Shown here in pieces: positions 12,595 through 25,594 of a stretch of 64,000 nt of DNA (within the stretch, counting starts at the first letter, position 1; each line of letters starts with the position of its first letter). Position numbers and translations under genes: made by a program. This DNA is from Lepturacanthus savala. Its lineage: Eukaryota > Chordata > Actinopteri > Scombriformes > Trichiuridae. The notes beneath the pieces are model-generated. The model was not told the origin of the DNA. It made no database searches and saw only the letters and a program-made list of their open reading frames with translations. The DNA is taken from assembly GCA_030544235.1 (NCBI GenBank), contig CM060472.1, positions 24,329,724 through 24,393,723 on the forward strand. Direction: 5' to 3'.

Positions 12595-12787
12595 TACAAA
12601 ACATTTATACAAAGCCTCAAAAAGCGTCAGCCTGCCGTATGATGAGTGTCTTTAACCAGCGAGTGTTCTCTCAAGAGTAAAGTGCATGATAAAGAGGCTT
12701 ACGGTTAAACTGTCCTGGTTGTGTAATGGGGTTTGGTTTACTTAATCCCTGTGCTCTCTTGTGTGTGTCTTCTAAATGAGGGAGCTC

Positions 12788-15720
12788 TCACTGCTTCGTG
12801 CCCTCGTCTTGGCTTTTCTGCTCTGTCCTGGCGAGGATATTAAGGATTGTCTGGTTGAAGTCGTCCGGTTGGTCGGCGAAAACGTAATGGCCCGCCCCTC
12901 TGATCACCTGACAAACACACACACACACACACACACACAATAACTTCTCTACACAAAAATAAAAGCATGAATTTAAGCATCTTCAGGTGAATCAGGATGT
13001 AGTTATTTATCTCATGCACATTAATAAAAAAAAAATAAGATTAAAATGTTTGTACCTGCCTTGAAACAGCTGACACAACAAGCTGATATGGAATTATACA
13101 TATGTCAAAATATAATATCCATATCCCTTAATATTGGAGATTGCAGCACATATTTAAGAGGCTGACATGAAAGGTGTTGCAAAAAGTAAGGTAAACCGCC
13201 TACTGTGATTTCCACATCCGGCCTGGTTTTCTTAAAGGCATATCCAGAGTCACTGTCTATGCTGGAACGGGATCCGTAGATGAAAGAAATAGGAATGTCG
13301 GCTTGGACCTGGCTTATTCTCTCCAGCATGGGCCTCTTGGCCCAACCGTAGGGAATGGTCATGTTCTTAAAAGCCGTTTCTCCACTGAAACAGGAAGAAC
13401 ATTTTGAAAAAAAAAGAATAGTTACATTTTGTGAAATGCTTCATCAGAGAAATAACTTAACCTGTAGACATCACCTCGGAGTCTGAGCGTTCAGGTGGTA
13501 GATGTAGTTGGATACGGTGTTGTCGTCAAACACGGAGGAGTATTTCTGCTTGAAGTCAGACCGGATGGTCTGGAGCAGCATTGGACCTGAGTGAAGAAAG
13601 GAAATAAAACATTTTCAGATTTTAGTATGATAACGTTAAAAGAATATTACCAAGACCGTTAGATGCAATGATCACTGTGTATATTTCATTCCACATTAAA
13701 GTAAAACCAGTCAGTGCAGAAATGATAAAAGAGACAGGGAGACAAGAAGCAATTTTGTGTGTTAGGAAATGAATAGTTTTAATTTGTGGATAACCTTAAA
13801 AGATCTTACAATATCTTGCATTAACCTAATCCAATCATGCTCACTTTTCAACACTAATAACTAGTTTTATAGTTAACAGTTTTTAATATTTATACAGAAT
13901 TTTGGCACGTGTGTGTGCTGACCTAGAGGCCCAGCCAGTCGGAGTCCAGCCAGAGGGTTGAAGGGGCTCATGACGGCCCCCATGGCTCTGATCCACACGG
14001 GGATGGAGCTGTGGTTGGGGTTCTCTGGACGGGCTGGGAAGCCCCACGGCTCCACCAGCAGCAGATGTTTGACCCTACACAATACAGATTTCACTACAAA
14101 TACACACATTTACTTGCATATATGAGACTGCAGCATATAGCAACAGACCAACATGGATCACATGACTGACTCTTGGACAACGGTCTTGAGATAAAACACC
14201 TAGAAGAACAAGTTATTTGATTAACTAGGGAGATCCCCTTATTTCAGCTCGTCTCTGTTCATTTTTTTTCTCCAATTGTTTTGGTTGTAAAGTTGCTCTT
14301 TTTTCCAAGGTTGCAGTTTTGTGTCATGTCTGTGGTATGTATTAAATGCCTCAAAAATTAATCAAATTAATCATAAAAAAACACCCTGCCCCAATTAGGA
14401 TATCAGTGAAACGGCACACTCAAAGACACACACACACACGCACACGCCTACCTATGCGGGTATTTGAGCGTGTAGGCAGTGGACAGGTAGCCTCCGAGGT
14501 TGTGTCCCAGCAGCACCATTTCCTCCAGTCCCACCTTCTCCCTCCACTCCTCCAGAGCCGCCACGAACTGATCCTCGGCCCCCTTGGGGTCAGTGCTGAA
14601 CTGGGGACGACTGCTTCGGCCGAACCCCAGCAGGTCTGGAGCGTAGACCGGTCTGCTGCTGGAAAGAGAGTCCAGGTTTTGGGCCCAGAGGGCAACTCCT
14701 CCACCAAAGCCGTGCAGTAGGACCAGAGGAGGCACAGGTCTGGCCTGGAGGTGGGGGTCAGAGGGGGGGGGCTCTTGCAACTGAGTGGAAAAAGCTAAGG
14801 TCCACATATAGTCGCCACTGGATATCCGGACATGCTGCCTGGAGAAAGGCTGTTTGACACCTGTAGAAGGGATAACGGGACAGGGATTGAGGGAGAAGTT
14901 GTGGTGTTTTAAAATTTATTTTAGACCACAAAAGGCGATTAGCCAATTCGCTTTTTTTTTTAAATAGGTGGCTTAACATTATTTTAAATCACACTTACTC
15001 TTGAGCATTTTTTCTTCTGCATCTTTGAGCTGAGAGGGAGACGTGGGGCACCAAGAGGGAAGCCAACTTAATATCCAGGAGCTGTGATAGATGCAGGAAA
15101 CATGCACCAGGCAAACAAGACAGAACATGCAAAAGTACATACAAACACAGGAAAACTGTAACTTGAACTTTGACCATATGACATTTCTGTTATCAGTGCT
15201 TAAGGTATGCAATCTATACACTACCTTCCTGTATCCCCCAATAGAACAACTTGACAGAGAAAACACAGTGGAGCCGACGTGCTCACTTTATACCCAAGGC
15301 CAGTGAAAACATTCAATTTTAATGTTAGCATACAGGTTTACTTGCCCCTGAAGTATAACAAGTGTTATACTTTTTGTTGAAAAAAAAGCATTCTTGGCTG
15401 GGAGAATAGCTTAAAAAAGTTAGTTTTATTAGAATAAACCACAACAAGTGTTAAACAGAAGATAGATCTTAGAGATCTTGAATTCTACTCGCTTTCTACG
15501 GGGTGTGGATGTTTGAGAATGACGTTAAAAAGTTACCCCTTTTTTTGATTTGAGGTTTTGCGTTTGTTTCTCTTAAGAGGAGCGAAAATACGATTAATTT
15601 AACGGCACGTCGTGGGATAAAACAACGGAGAAATTTACACCGAGGTATGAAAACATTTAAAAAGAAAATGTGTGAGAAAACTCACCTCTGCTCCTTGGCA
15701 GGTTGGATTTCCTCCGCCAT
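12788..15720 (-). CDS. abhd5: 1-acylglycerol-3-phosphate acyltransferase ABHD5 (CGI-58), seven coding exons
   Basis: Lipid-droplet alpha/beta-hydrolase-fold protein. It co-activates PNPLA2 (ATGL) in triglyceride breakdown and is held by perilipins. Minus-strand exons: 15720-15686, 15081-14999, 14860-14452, 14074-13923, 13586-13475, 13384-13204 and 12907-12788 (stop TGA). All junctions are GT-AG and keep frame, giving 363 aa (human 349). Seen: the Trp-rich lipid-droplet anchor (W14, W18, W22), the oxyanion-region HGFGGG (89-94), DLLGFGRSSRP (115-125), the nucleophile elbow GHNLGG (158-163) and a C-terminal HYVFAD (H331-D336). Asn160 replaces the usual catalytic Ser, the hallmark that separates ABHD5 from ABHD4, so it should not itself be a lipase. 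The loop after W59 is somewhat longer than in human. The start is the first ATG of an exon ending in a strong AG|GTGAGT donor. Whether it is teleost paralogue a or b is not decided. Confidence 0.95.
12911..12939. repeat. (AC)n microsatellite in the last abhd5 intron
   Basis: A CA dinucleotide run lies immediately intronic of the last coding exon's acceptor. On the transcribed strand it is a GT run next to the splice site. Confidence 0.85.
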
Positions 15721-16282
15721 CCTTCGCATGATGCATTGATGGAATCGAGCGACCATGTGAGAGAAAGGGCATCGGTTTGTTGTGGTGCATTCAGGTACAT
15801 CTCGTAGAGTGAAAAAAAATCCAAAATAGAGGAAACATTGACAACAAATAACATACAAACAATCAATCATCGAAATGTAATCAACGTCTGAAAACGTTTA
15901 TTCAAAATTTACCCCGGACTGTAATGTGGTAAATATGAATAAAACTCGATTTCATCGTACTTTAACCGCTCTGAATACCCCGAAAGCCGTATATCCAACT
16001 TCCTTGAACCGCACTTAACAAAGTTTATTGGGAGATAGCATTTATGGCAGCGTCAACTTTATAAACGCAGTAATGTGTATAAATATACATATATACATAT
16101 ATGTATAAATATACAGAGGCCGTTTCAGACAATCTCCGCTGGCTTCATAGCAGAGGTAATAAACACCGTTGTAAAAAACTGAGAAGCGAACACGCATTAA
16201 AAACTAAAATTAATAAGTAAACAGTAAACAAATACGAATACGACGTCAAATAACGTACAAAAACATTTAGGAAGAAAAGGCC
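15721..16282. other. 5' flank of abhd5
   Basis: Presumed 5' UTR and promoter region of the minus-strand abhd5 gene. I see no clear TATA box. It contains a small palindromic TATACATATATGTATA tract near 16079-16105. The transcription start cannot be placed. Confidence 0.35.
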
Positions 16283-16522
16283 TTTTTCACACCAGCCATA
16301 TTTTTCCTGAAATAGCAGGTAAACACAGGTGTTACCAAAGATGCTAATTGTGTTCAGGTCAAACTGGTGCTAACATGATGCTAACGCGACACTATTGTGC
16401 ATGTTAGCTAACTAAAGGTTTCTGCTACATTAAATGGAACAGAACCCTAATTAATTATATCAGTGATAACACCTGTGTTTATCTACTATTTCAGAACAAT
16501 ATGGCTGCCATGAAAAGTGTAT
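16283..16522. mobile_element. MITE-like element with about 50-bp terminal inverted repeats
   Basis: The left arm (about 16285-16334, containing CCAGCCATATT, CTGAAATAG and AAACACAGGTGTTA) is inverted at about 16466-16518 (TAACACCTGTGTTT, CTATTTCAG, AATATGGCTG). Some 130 bp of non-coding sequence lies between. No transposase is present. It lies about 0.6-0.8 kb upstream of the abhd5 start codon. Confidence 0.65.
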
Positions 16523-19500
16523 ATAATGCTGAGATTATTGCCTATCAGTGGCCTATTGAGTGAATGTTTCTTTTATTATTATTATTATTATATATATTAT
16601 TTTTCTTTAATACTTTATGTGCTTAATATAATATAATCTAGTATAGTGTATTTTTTTCTGCAGGACTTTTACTTCTAATGTAATATATTTAATTTCCCTA
16701 TTACTACTATTAGTAGGCTACTTTTTGACTAAATAATCTGAAAAGTTCACTGGACTGTTTTCATTTCCTGACAAAGCAATTGGTGAGAACTCTCTTTTTT
16801 GTTTGCTGAGACAAAAATGTAAAGGACAATTATGAACTCATATTATACCAGTTAAAGTGAGGACATGATTTCATCACTGTTATTGTCAAGTAAATGTTAT
16901 CACATTACTTTTATGGGGCTTAATCAGAATTGTGTGTACCAACTTTCCCGGCAGTGACTTGAAATAGGTTTCATTTGAAAATAGTGTTAGTCCACATTGT
17001 GCAATGGGAGCAGATTTTGGCCTACTATTACATGCCAAAAATAGACTCAAAAATGCACAATTGCTCATAGAAGTTAAACATTTGCTTATCTGCCTAAATG
17101 TCTCCTTAGAGGTTAAGATAATGGAATTGATTATCCTCAATGCTTTGAGGGTAGAGTAGGAACCCAATGCCTCAAGAATATATTAAATATATTTTATATT
17201 ACAAAAAGCTTTACTCAAGATGGTGACGAGTCCTTGTATGACACCCCTTTACAAACACCATGATGAGTTGCAAAATGGACACCCTCTTTTCATAAATGAT
17301 TTGGGATTTTCTCTCTTTCAGGCGGACGACAATTTAAGGAGACCCGTGCCTGTCCTGGTCCACAAGGTGGCGTAATAGTGTTCTATTATTTCTACACAGA
17401 GACTATCTCTCATATACACACACACACTTTGTCCTTCATTCCTTAAACACAATTTTCCTCTCATACCACCCACTTCTGGTGGCTCTTGCATTATGGGCTG
17501 ACTGAGTGGTTCCTGAGTGGTTCATTTCCTTAGCTCTCCTATATGCACACACTCATCTTCTCTGTGTTTTACTGTCCGTTTACCCTGCTGAGCACTCAAA
17601 ATTTCATAAGCCGGCGGACAATGAGGCTGTAGTCCGGCCTGTCGAGGGACAGAGGTAAGACTGTAGCAGTCTGGAGACCAGTAACTAGGTGAAGCTTTTA
17701 GAGAGGCATAAAGCTGCAACATGGAGCCAGCCTACTCCGTGGGTCTCACAAGTAAATGCTGGTCATGCTAGCTAGAGAGCTAGAGGTTATACAGTATATC
17801 CCAGCTGCTTGTTTTATCTGAGGTTTAAAATCTGCACCCCGTGGCCCGGCAGTAAATTGATTCAAAGAAAGAGTCTGTTCAGTCTCATCTAGCCTGAGAC
17901 AATCAGGAGAATATTTCAATAAACAGGCAAAAGACATTACATCTAAAGTACTTGGTGGTGTAATTTTCCTGATTGTCCTTGAAGTTGTGTATAGTGTCTA
18001 CTTAGTAAGCACTTCACTGTAGTAGGGGCAGGCATCCTGTAGAGGACCTGCCTATGTGTCCTACATATATAAATATGGCAAAAAATGCTCACATGCAGTG
18101 CAGAATGAAGCTTTTATAAAATGATGATAATAATCAAGATGTGCGCTTTAACTGTGCATGACTTTTATTTCTCAGGAAATTTATCTTTGGTTGAGAAAGA
18201 GTCTACTTTTTGCTTTGATTATAGTTTAGTTTTAAAGTTATATTTATATCATCTTTTTTAAACTAATATATTATTTACTGAAGTTTAATTACATTTTTAT
18301 TTATTGGAATTAACAGCACATACGTGGTTACAAATCCTGCCTTATAAGTGATTTCAGGAAGCAACAGAAAAGTGGTCTCCAAGGTTAACACTACAGACTA
18401 ATTCTCAGCAGGTTTTAAGTATGCAGTGCATTCTCTCTAGAAATGAGACTTAATGAATGAAACATCAAAAAAAAAACAACAGTATGCATAGTAAAAGCTG
18501 CTGTTGATGTCAATGCACAAAATAAAGCAGCTGCTCAAAGTTGCAAAAACATAAAATAATTTGCAGATGGTAAAAAGTAATGACATTCTAAAATAATTTG
18601 CTACTATGTAATGATTAGTATGGAGTACATACTCTACATAATTATTATGCAGCATGGATTTGGAACACAGGGTTGTGATTTGTCCATAATGTAGTCTGCA
18701 GTGTGCAAACAAAAACCTAAATCCACAGTGCATGAAAAATACCTGTATATTGTACTAATTCAGAAAAAAAACTCCATTATGCCTAATCATGTTGCATTTG
18801 CAGTGAAGTAAGCTGCATCTAAATGTTTTTCTCATGTGAAAACAGATTGACTTAAAACATAAACTAGTGAAAAATGCAGCAGCTTTGAGCCTTGCACTAC
18901 TATTATTTCCTCCTCTCCTGTTGGACTGAGTGTAGACTAGATGCTACAGTGCCTCTTGAGGGAAAATTTTTATTATGGGCTGGGGTAGTCACATAACATG
19001 ATCATTTCAGTACGTATCTTTGCAGCATAATGCATATAGGTCTGTGACATAACGTTTAAAAGTCAGACAGACCCTTTAAAATCTCTGCTACCACTGCTTT
19101 ATACAAGTGAACAGAGATAATGGTGTCTTTAATCTTTCATTTAGTAAACAGTATGTGGTTCATATTATAGTAGTATGTAGTAGGCAGTATGTTATTATCC
19201 AGTTCCAATTGATTTGTAATAATAGGAAGATCACAGGTATTGCTAATAAAATTAACAATGACTTAATTATCCCAGTAAGCAATGACACTGTGACAGTCAT
19301 TTCTTGTATGCTAATTGAAAAAACATGAGTATTGTCACATAGTGTATCCACTCACTATGTAGTAGGACATTCTAGCAGCAAAAGCTTTCTATCCACATGA
19401 AAAGAGTGTGTGTGATAAGAATGCAAAGTTCAGCTGACCTCAATCCATCACATTGTGAAATGACTGATTCCTCGAAAATACAAAGATAAGATGAAAATAA

Positions 19501-21150
19501 GGGTGAGAACATATGCATTTCTACATATTACACTTTTATTAAGTTGAACATTTGTTCCAAATTTTCATTAAATACTTATTATTTCACTAACCGCCTTAAA
19601 CCATGGTGAATAAGGTCAGTAATTGGCCCTGATTCAAACTCTTCTGAAAGCTATGTTTGCGTGTACAGACTGCGTTTGATTTGACTTCTTTTCCACCTTT
19701 ATCATTCTCATTGGTACATGAAGTTTGGTGTCCTCTGGTAATTGCAACACAGCCCTGGCCAACCTGGAGTTAGCTGGAGTAACGTGTGTGTGTGTATGCG
19801 CACGCACATGCACGTTCAAGTTGCAGTATATGGTACTAATATCATAGTACACAGCCATGAGTAATGTCCACCATACTGTAACAGAAGAACTTGTAAACTG
19901 CTCCTTAAAATAATTTTTTGTATGTATGTATGTGAGAAAAAAGGGTGGGATTGTATGTAAACACAATATGTATTGTTAATAATGTGTGTGTGTGTGCGGG
20001 TATGTGTGTGTGCGCACACCCGCCTGTGTGTGAGAGAGAAAGTCCAGAGTCTGCAGTACGTCCATTATCGTATACAAGTGGTTCTTTGGTCAGCTCCTGT
20101 TTGCTCTGATTAGCATACGAAACCATTGTTGATCACTCAGCTAGCCACAAGCACAATCCACACTCTGTTGTGTGAGTTTTTGAGGAATGGCCTAGTGCAG
20201 TATGGGTAATAAGAGTGACCAGACTGTTAGCAGAAGATATAAAGGGGATGGAGGAGAGGCAGAGGGTCTGTGTGGTTGCTAGGATACAGTGCCGGCGCCA
20301 ACAGCGGATATGATTTATAATGGCCAGTCTCACTGTCTCGCTTTCTCTGCTAGTTTCCTCTTTCCTCTCCTCCCTCTCGCTTTTCCACTGGCTCTCTCCA
20401 TCCTCTATCCTCGTTCCTATCCTCAGCATCTCTATGGGTCTATTAACTGGCTCTGTCTGACTGAACTGAGTACTTACTGCTGGGTATGGGTGTTTCTTGT
20501 ATTCTCTCCTGTGTCCATCATGAGCACACAGAGATAAATTTCAAGCAACTTCCGTTTATTTGGCAATAACGACAAAACTGATTTCGAGCCCATCTCCTTC
20601 AGTCTCATGGGTCATGTAATAGTATAGATGTAGCAACTTCTGCACGTGTATATGCGAGTGTGCATGTTCACATGACCATAGATGAGCTGCACCCACATGA
20701 ATTGATGATATTGATTTGCAGTGACTTGATCCACCCCGGGATGTGAAAATCCTCAGGGACAAATACAGAGAGAGAAGGAAGACGGGGGCAGGAGGCCATA
20801 GAAGTGAAGGAGACAAAGAAAAATGGAGAGCCATTTGTAATATGAAAGGATGTTACACAAGGATGTAGTAATGTTCAGTGTAGTGTTTGATTTGTGCCAA
20901 TGCACAGTAAATGAAAACAAAGAATTACTTTGAGGATATTCTGCGCGTTTTGGTGGAAATTTGTCTCGGAGCACTCTTCAGATCATCATAAGACCATCAA
21001 AAACATCAACAGGAACAGTTTTAGTTACTGTGGATAATTCACAGATTGCCCAAACTAACATCTAACTAACTAACAAAGAAAAAAGAAGTTTTAATTCAAT
21101 GGTCACTGCAATGTATGTGTATTATATTGGTTTAGGGTGTAAGTCTGAAG
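16523..21150. other. Intergenic stretch, no gene recognised
   Basis: AT-rich and rich in short unrelated open frames. It contains ATT/TA simple sequence near 16570-16605 and CA/TG-rich tracts near 19785-19805 and 19983-20035. No domain, splice pattern or RNA gene was recognised. Confidence 0.35.
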
Positions 21151-21159
21151 TCTAAATAC

Positions 21160-21215
21160 TAGGGCTGTCCTCAACTAAAGAAATTTCTAATCGACTAATA
21201 GTAATTTTTTTATAC
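21160..21215 (+). mobile_element. Possible hAT-type terminal fragment
   Basis: TAGGGCTGTCCTCAACTAAAG followed by TCTAATCGACTAATAG resembles the start of a group of fish hAT elements. No second terminus or transposase frame was found before the LINE sequence that follows, so this is a fragment at best. Confidence 0.3.
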
Positions 21216-21439
21216 ATGCAATAATGTCCTCTTTCAATATTGTGCTTACCAGAGATGTGCTCAACATTTTTTTGTTAGTCAGGAAATTGACTGTCATCAC
21301 AGCATCATCACTTGACTGGTGAAGTAAGAATTTAATGGCTTTGCAGCTATGCTGGTACCTTGATGACTGCAGCATGCAGTCACCAAATGCCAAAATTGGA
21401 AATGAGAACATCGGGAGAAAATGGCAGCAATCTCTTCAG

Positions 21440-23250
21440 GATCTTGAAGTGGGGCGGATGTCAACATTTACTGCTATCTTGTAATAATGAAGGTCACGGA
21501 TGAAACCACGAGAAAACCTACCACCAAACAACAGCACAAATTGTTTGACATCAACAAGCTTCTTGCAATAGAGGTCAAAAGAGTTTACTATCCAGCTTTG
21601 AAACTGCTTCAATTCACTTGAAGATGAAGATAGAGAAGACCAACATTGTTGAAACAGCATGGGGTAACATTATGAAAGTGTAAAAGTGTATAAAGAAACA
21701 GCAGAGTGTCAGGCTTTAGAAAGAAAAAAAAGAAAAGCAACAGATAACACTTGGAGTAAAATCAATGAAAGGAGAAAAGCCAAAGACAAACTGCTAAGTG
21801 CAAAATCCCCCAGGCTGACTGAAAGGAAGAGTATAATATCAAAGAAATAGAGGTCAAGGAGAATGTTCAAAGGGATGAGACTTTGTGGAATCGGCAAGGA
21901 AAGCAGAGATAGTTATGAGCTATGAGTACAGTATACAAAATCACTAAACAGCTAAGTGATCAAAGTAACACCTATACTAAGCTGGTCAAAGACAAACCAG
22001 AAGAACTGGTAACAACTGAAAGGGTAAAAGCTGAAAGATTTAAAGCAGTTTTAAAGAACTGCTCATCTGGCCAGGAACTGCAGAACCTGCAGATTCAGAA
22101 CCGCCAGACAACATTGCCATTTACACTGAGGTAGAGACAGCAATCAAGGCAATGAAGAACGAGAATGCACCTGGAATCATTTCGCAACAGGCAGCATTGC
22201 TAAAGATAGATATCACTACAGATTGGGGACACAATGTCATTCAAAGGAACTGGAGCAATGGTCTCATATTCAAGTTTCCAAAGAAGGCTGACCTCAGAAA
22301 TTGTGACAAAATAGTGAGGCAAACCACTTCCTCTCATTCTTAACAAGGTCTTAACAATTCTCCTCAATAGGTTTGTTCATGCTATAGATGTCAAGCTAAG
22401 GCAGAAACAGGCAGGATTATGTGAAGGTCAAGGTGCATAGATACGATTTTTACTCTCTGGAGTATCATTGAGCAGTGCACTGAGTGCAATGCCCCCTTTT
22501 ATGTCAAATTTATTGACTTCAACAAGGCTTCTGACTGTCTTCTAAATCATAGTCTATGGAAGATCTTAAGAGCATACTCAAGATGTTACCTTCATCAGGA
22601 AATTCTTTAAACACTTTGATAGCAGTGTCAATCTAGAGAACACAATTAGAGTTATTTTCTGTGAAGACTGCATTCTCTCCTTAATTCTTATACTTTGGAA
22701 TTCCTTCAAGCAGGAGACATTAGCACTCATCTAAACAAAGCCATAGGTGCTTTTAGTCCACTTTATAACATCTGGAAATCCAAGCAATACAACTTCAAAA
22801 CTAAAAGCAGGCTTTACAACAGCAGTCTTATGGCCGTCGTTCTGAATCGCTCTGTGGGCTGGAGAGAAACAACAAATGACAGGAGAAAGGTCAACGTTTT
22901 CCACAAAAGCTGTTTACATAAAATATGCAATATCCACTGGCCTAACAAGATCTCAAACTGTCTAGGAAGACAGACAGCATAAATATGTAAATATTATAAA
23001 GTAATGCAGGTTAAAATGGCTCGGTTATGTCTTCAGGATGCCCAATGAAAGGATACTGAAAGTTGCCCTGAGATGGCTTTGACTGGGAGCTGAGAGAGAG
23101 GCTGACCCAAAACCACCTGGCAAAGGACATTGATAACGGAACTGGAAGAGATGGGTGTCTCATGGGATGAAGCACAGGCCAAAGCATGAAACAGGGTTCA
23201 GTGGCAGAGTGTAATTGCGGCCTTATGTCCCAGAGGATAATTGAAGTAAG
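21440..23250 (+). mobile_element. Broken non-LTR retrotransposon (reverse transcriptase remnant)
   Basis: Plus-strand pieces appear in the correct order for one element: a GADVN start near 21456 (end of the endonuclease domain), ERRKAKDKLLSAKSPRLTE (about 21760-21830), AIKAMKNENAPGI (about 22140-22180), LPKKADLRNCDK (about 22275-22310), QKQAGLCEGQG (about 22400-22440), FIDFNKASDC (about 22510-22540), NIWKSKQYNFKTKSRLYNSS (22766-22825), ICNIHWPNKISN (22926-22962), and a tail coding for a WLGYVFRMPNERI-like motif and ending near 23245. Stops, frameshifts and a missing stretch in the palm (no YADD/FADD seen) show it is dead. The clade is RTE- or CR1-like; a phylogeny would decide. Confidence 0.75.
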
Positions 23251-23541
23251 TAAGTTAGTTGTAATACATACCGTGATTATAGTTTCATCTTGCTGTCATT
23301 TTACCCTTTCTAACTATCAGACTCCTTATCTTATCCACACTTATTAGATTATTTGACAAAGCAAGATGTCCGTTTGTCTCTTAGTTCTGCACCCATAAGT
23401 GATCCAGGAAGACATTCTAACAAGAGTGTCCATATTTCTCTTTCCCTCTCAGTCTGTCCAGTGTCTTCCAGTAAATGGAGGATAATTTTAGAGCGATAAA
23501 GAGCCCAGAGGATATCGAGGGGAGGGAACGTGTATGTGCAT

Positions 23542-23582
23542 GCGCGCACGCACGCACGCGCACACACACACACACACACACA
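23542..23582. repeat. (CGCA)/(CA)n compound microsatellite
   Basis: A GCGCACGCACGCAC run passes into an uninterrupted CA run. Confidence 0.85.
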
Positions 23583-23795
23583 ATGAGATGGTCCCTCATT
23601 CACTGTTGCACCTGCTGACCCCACAGGATCCACTGAGATCGGCTACTGCTGAGTGTGCGGCTTCTCCACACACTCAGACACACACACATTCAGGAATGCG
23701 TACGCACTTCGTCTAATAGGCCTAATGCTTCCTGAAGAAGGCCCAGCACTGCATTAGCTACGGATGTGGGATTGATTTAGAAACTGAAAGCCTTC

Positions 23796-23798
<3 letters not shown>

Positions 23799-23854
<56 letters not shown>
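23799..23854. repeat. (TG)n microsatellite
   Basis: About 28 perfect TG units, ending TGTGCGTATG. Confidence 0.95.
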
Positions 23855-23857
<3 letters not shown>

Positions 23858-24980
23858 ATGAATATGTTGTGCACTCACTGGTGCATATTTTTCCTGATTT
23901 TACTCTCTATTTATGCAAAAATGATGCACAAGTCTTATGTGTAAAGACATATAAGATGCATATAGTGGAGATTTTCAGATGAGTGTTTTATACATTGACA
24001 CACATATTTTATATGTTCATTCTCAATACAGAGAAGTTACAAAATTTTGCTCTAGAATATTATTCTTGTGAGCATGTATAAGCCATTAAATAAACATTTA
24101 GACCATCATCAGACACTTAAACTCTTTTATTAATTATTAATTAATATTAGAGTTATCAGCAGATCTAATTAAGGAAATTTGACCCATCACATCAATTAAA
24201 CAGCAGTGAAATTCTTCCAAACATTAGTCCTTTTAATACCGGATTAATTCCTAACATTGGTATTAAAAGATAAAAGAAGAAAAATGAAGGACTAATGAAA
24301 TAAAGTGACTCTGTGGAAAACACAGAGTAAGAGTATGCAACATTAAACACATAATGACTAAGCTCTTTTTGCAGATGACTATGGTGATGGCCTTGTATTA
24401 CCAGGTCTATGGCAACTGTCACTGTCACTGTCAACAGTCACTAATTTGCTATGTTGCTGCAGTATCAGTTTCTGATATAAGCTGCTGTGCAGGAAAAAAA
24501 ATTGTAAGAAAGGGCAGTTGAACATTGGACAAAACGTTTACATTTAGCTAATTTTCATTTTTTTTCAACTTTCAGAGCTCTTTTAAATATACACAGATGT
24601 CATATATACATTGAATGAATTAAAGGTTGTTGTAATCATCCTTCCTCTCGATTATGGTCGTAAATCGGTACATTTGTAGCATGACAGCACGCAGAGTTGA
24701 TCCGCTGCAAAACGAAGAGAGAAATTAACAAATACCTTTATTGTATGTGTACAAGGAATAAAATATAACATGTATGTGCATGAGTCAGAGTCTTAAGTGT
24801 CACTGGATGTGAGACTGAGCCTGGGTCCTTGTATATGTGTGTGTCATAGTTAGGATTTTAAAGTAGCATTGCAGTCATTAAACAGTTTTGTGTAACACAT
24901 TAGTATTACCACCAATGTATTATATGTCGTGCAAACATGCAATGCAGGTAAGATAGCAGCCATATAGTCCTAAATGTGTG
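23855..24980. other. Intergenic stretch, nothing recognised
   Basis: AT-rich, with short chance frames only. No repeat ends or exon signals that I could support. Confidence 0.35.
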
Positions 24981-24984
24981 TTTT

Positions 24985-25235
24985 TTTGTTAGTTTGGTTT
25001 AGGAGATTTATTGATTTGGGGTAGAATCTGTTTCCGATCCACCTATAGTGCTTTCTGGAGGGCAGAAGAGTGAAGAGTCTGTGAGAGGGGTGTGGCTGGT
25101 CATTGCAGATGGTGGTGGCTCTACAGGGACAACAGGAGCTGTGGATGGCTTTGAGAGGTGACAGCTGGACTCCGATGACTCTCTGGGCACAGTTGATGAC
25201 CCGCTGCAGAGCTAGTCTCTGCGGTGGTGCAGCTG
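24985..25235 (-). mobile_element. LINE 3' remnant (reverse-transcriptase C-terminus)
   Basis: The minus strand encodes LALQRVINCAQRVIGVQL, then ATTICNDQPHPSHRLFTLLPS and NRFYPKSINLLN. This is the conserved C-terminal tail of L2/Rex1-like fish retrotransposons. Only this end is present. Confidence 0.65.
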
Positions 25236-25391
25236 GTGTACCGTGTTGAGATTCCATACGTGAGTGTGGAGTGTTGCCATCCATTATAAAAGGGCACTCG
25301 AAACCTTTAACGGGCACCAAAAGTGATATTTATTAATAAAAAATAATGAAAATGAACCCTAGTAAATTCAACAAAACCAATAAGTTTATAC

Positions 25392-25586
25392 GCAGGGGTG
25401 GGCAATCCTGGTCCTGGAGGGCCGGTGTGGGTGCAGGATTTTGTTCCAACCAAGAAGTAACACACCTGATTCTACTAATGGCAATAGTTCTAGAGGTTGA
25501 TTAGTAGAATCAGGTGTGTTACTTCTTGGTTGGAACAAAATCCTGCACCCACACCGGCCCTCCAGGACCAGGATTGCCCACCCCTG
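25392..25586. mobile_element. Palindromic hAT-type MITE with target-site duplication
   Basis: The element starts CAGGGGTGGGCAATCCTGG (25393) and ends with its inverse, CCAGGATTGCCCACCCCTG (to 25586). The arms, about 80 bp each, are almost perfectly complementary over a short loop, so the single strand could fold into one long hairpin. Flanks GTTTATAC (25384-25391) and GTTTATAG (25587-25594) look like an 8-bp target duplication with one mismatch, as expected for hAT elements. It has no coding capacity. Confidence 0.75.
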
Positions 25587-25594
25587 GTTTATAG

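Noticed and set aside
14420..14720. Plus-strand and alternate minus-strand frames over abhd5 exon 3
   Set aside because: Shadows of the abhd5 coding exon; the true frame carries the HGFGGG and GHNLGG motifs.
23349..23633. 94-codon minus-strand frame
   Set aside because: Half of it translates a CA/GCGCAC microsatellite and no domain is seen.
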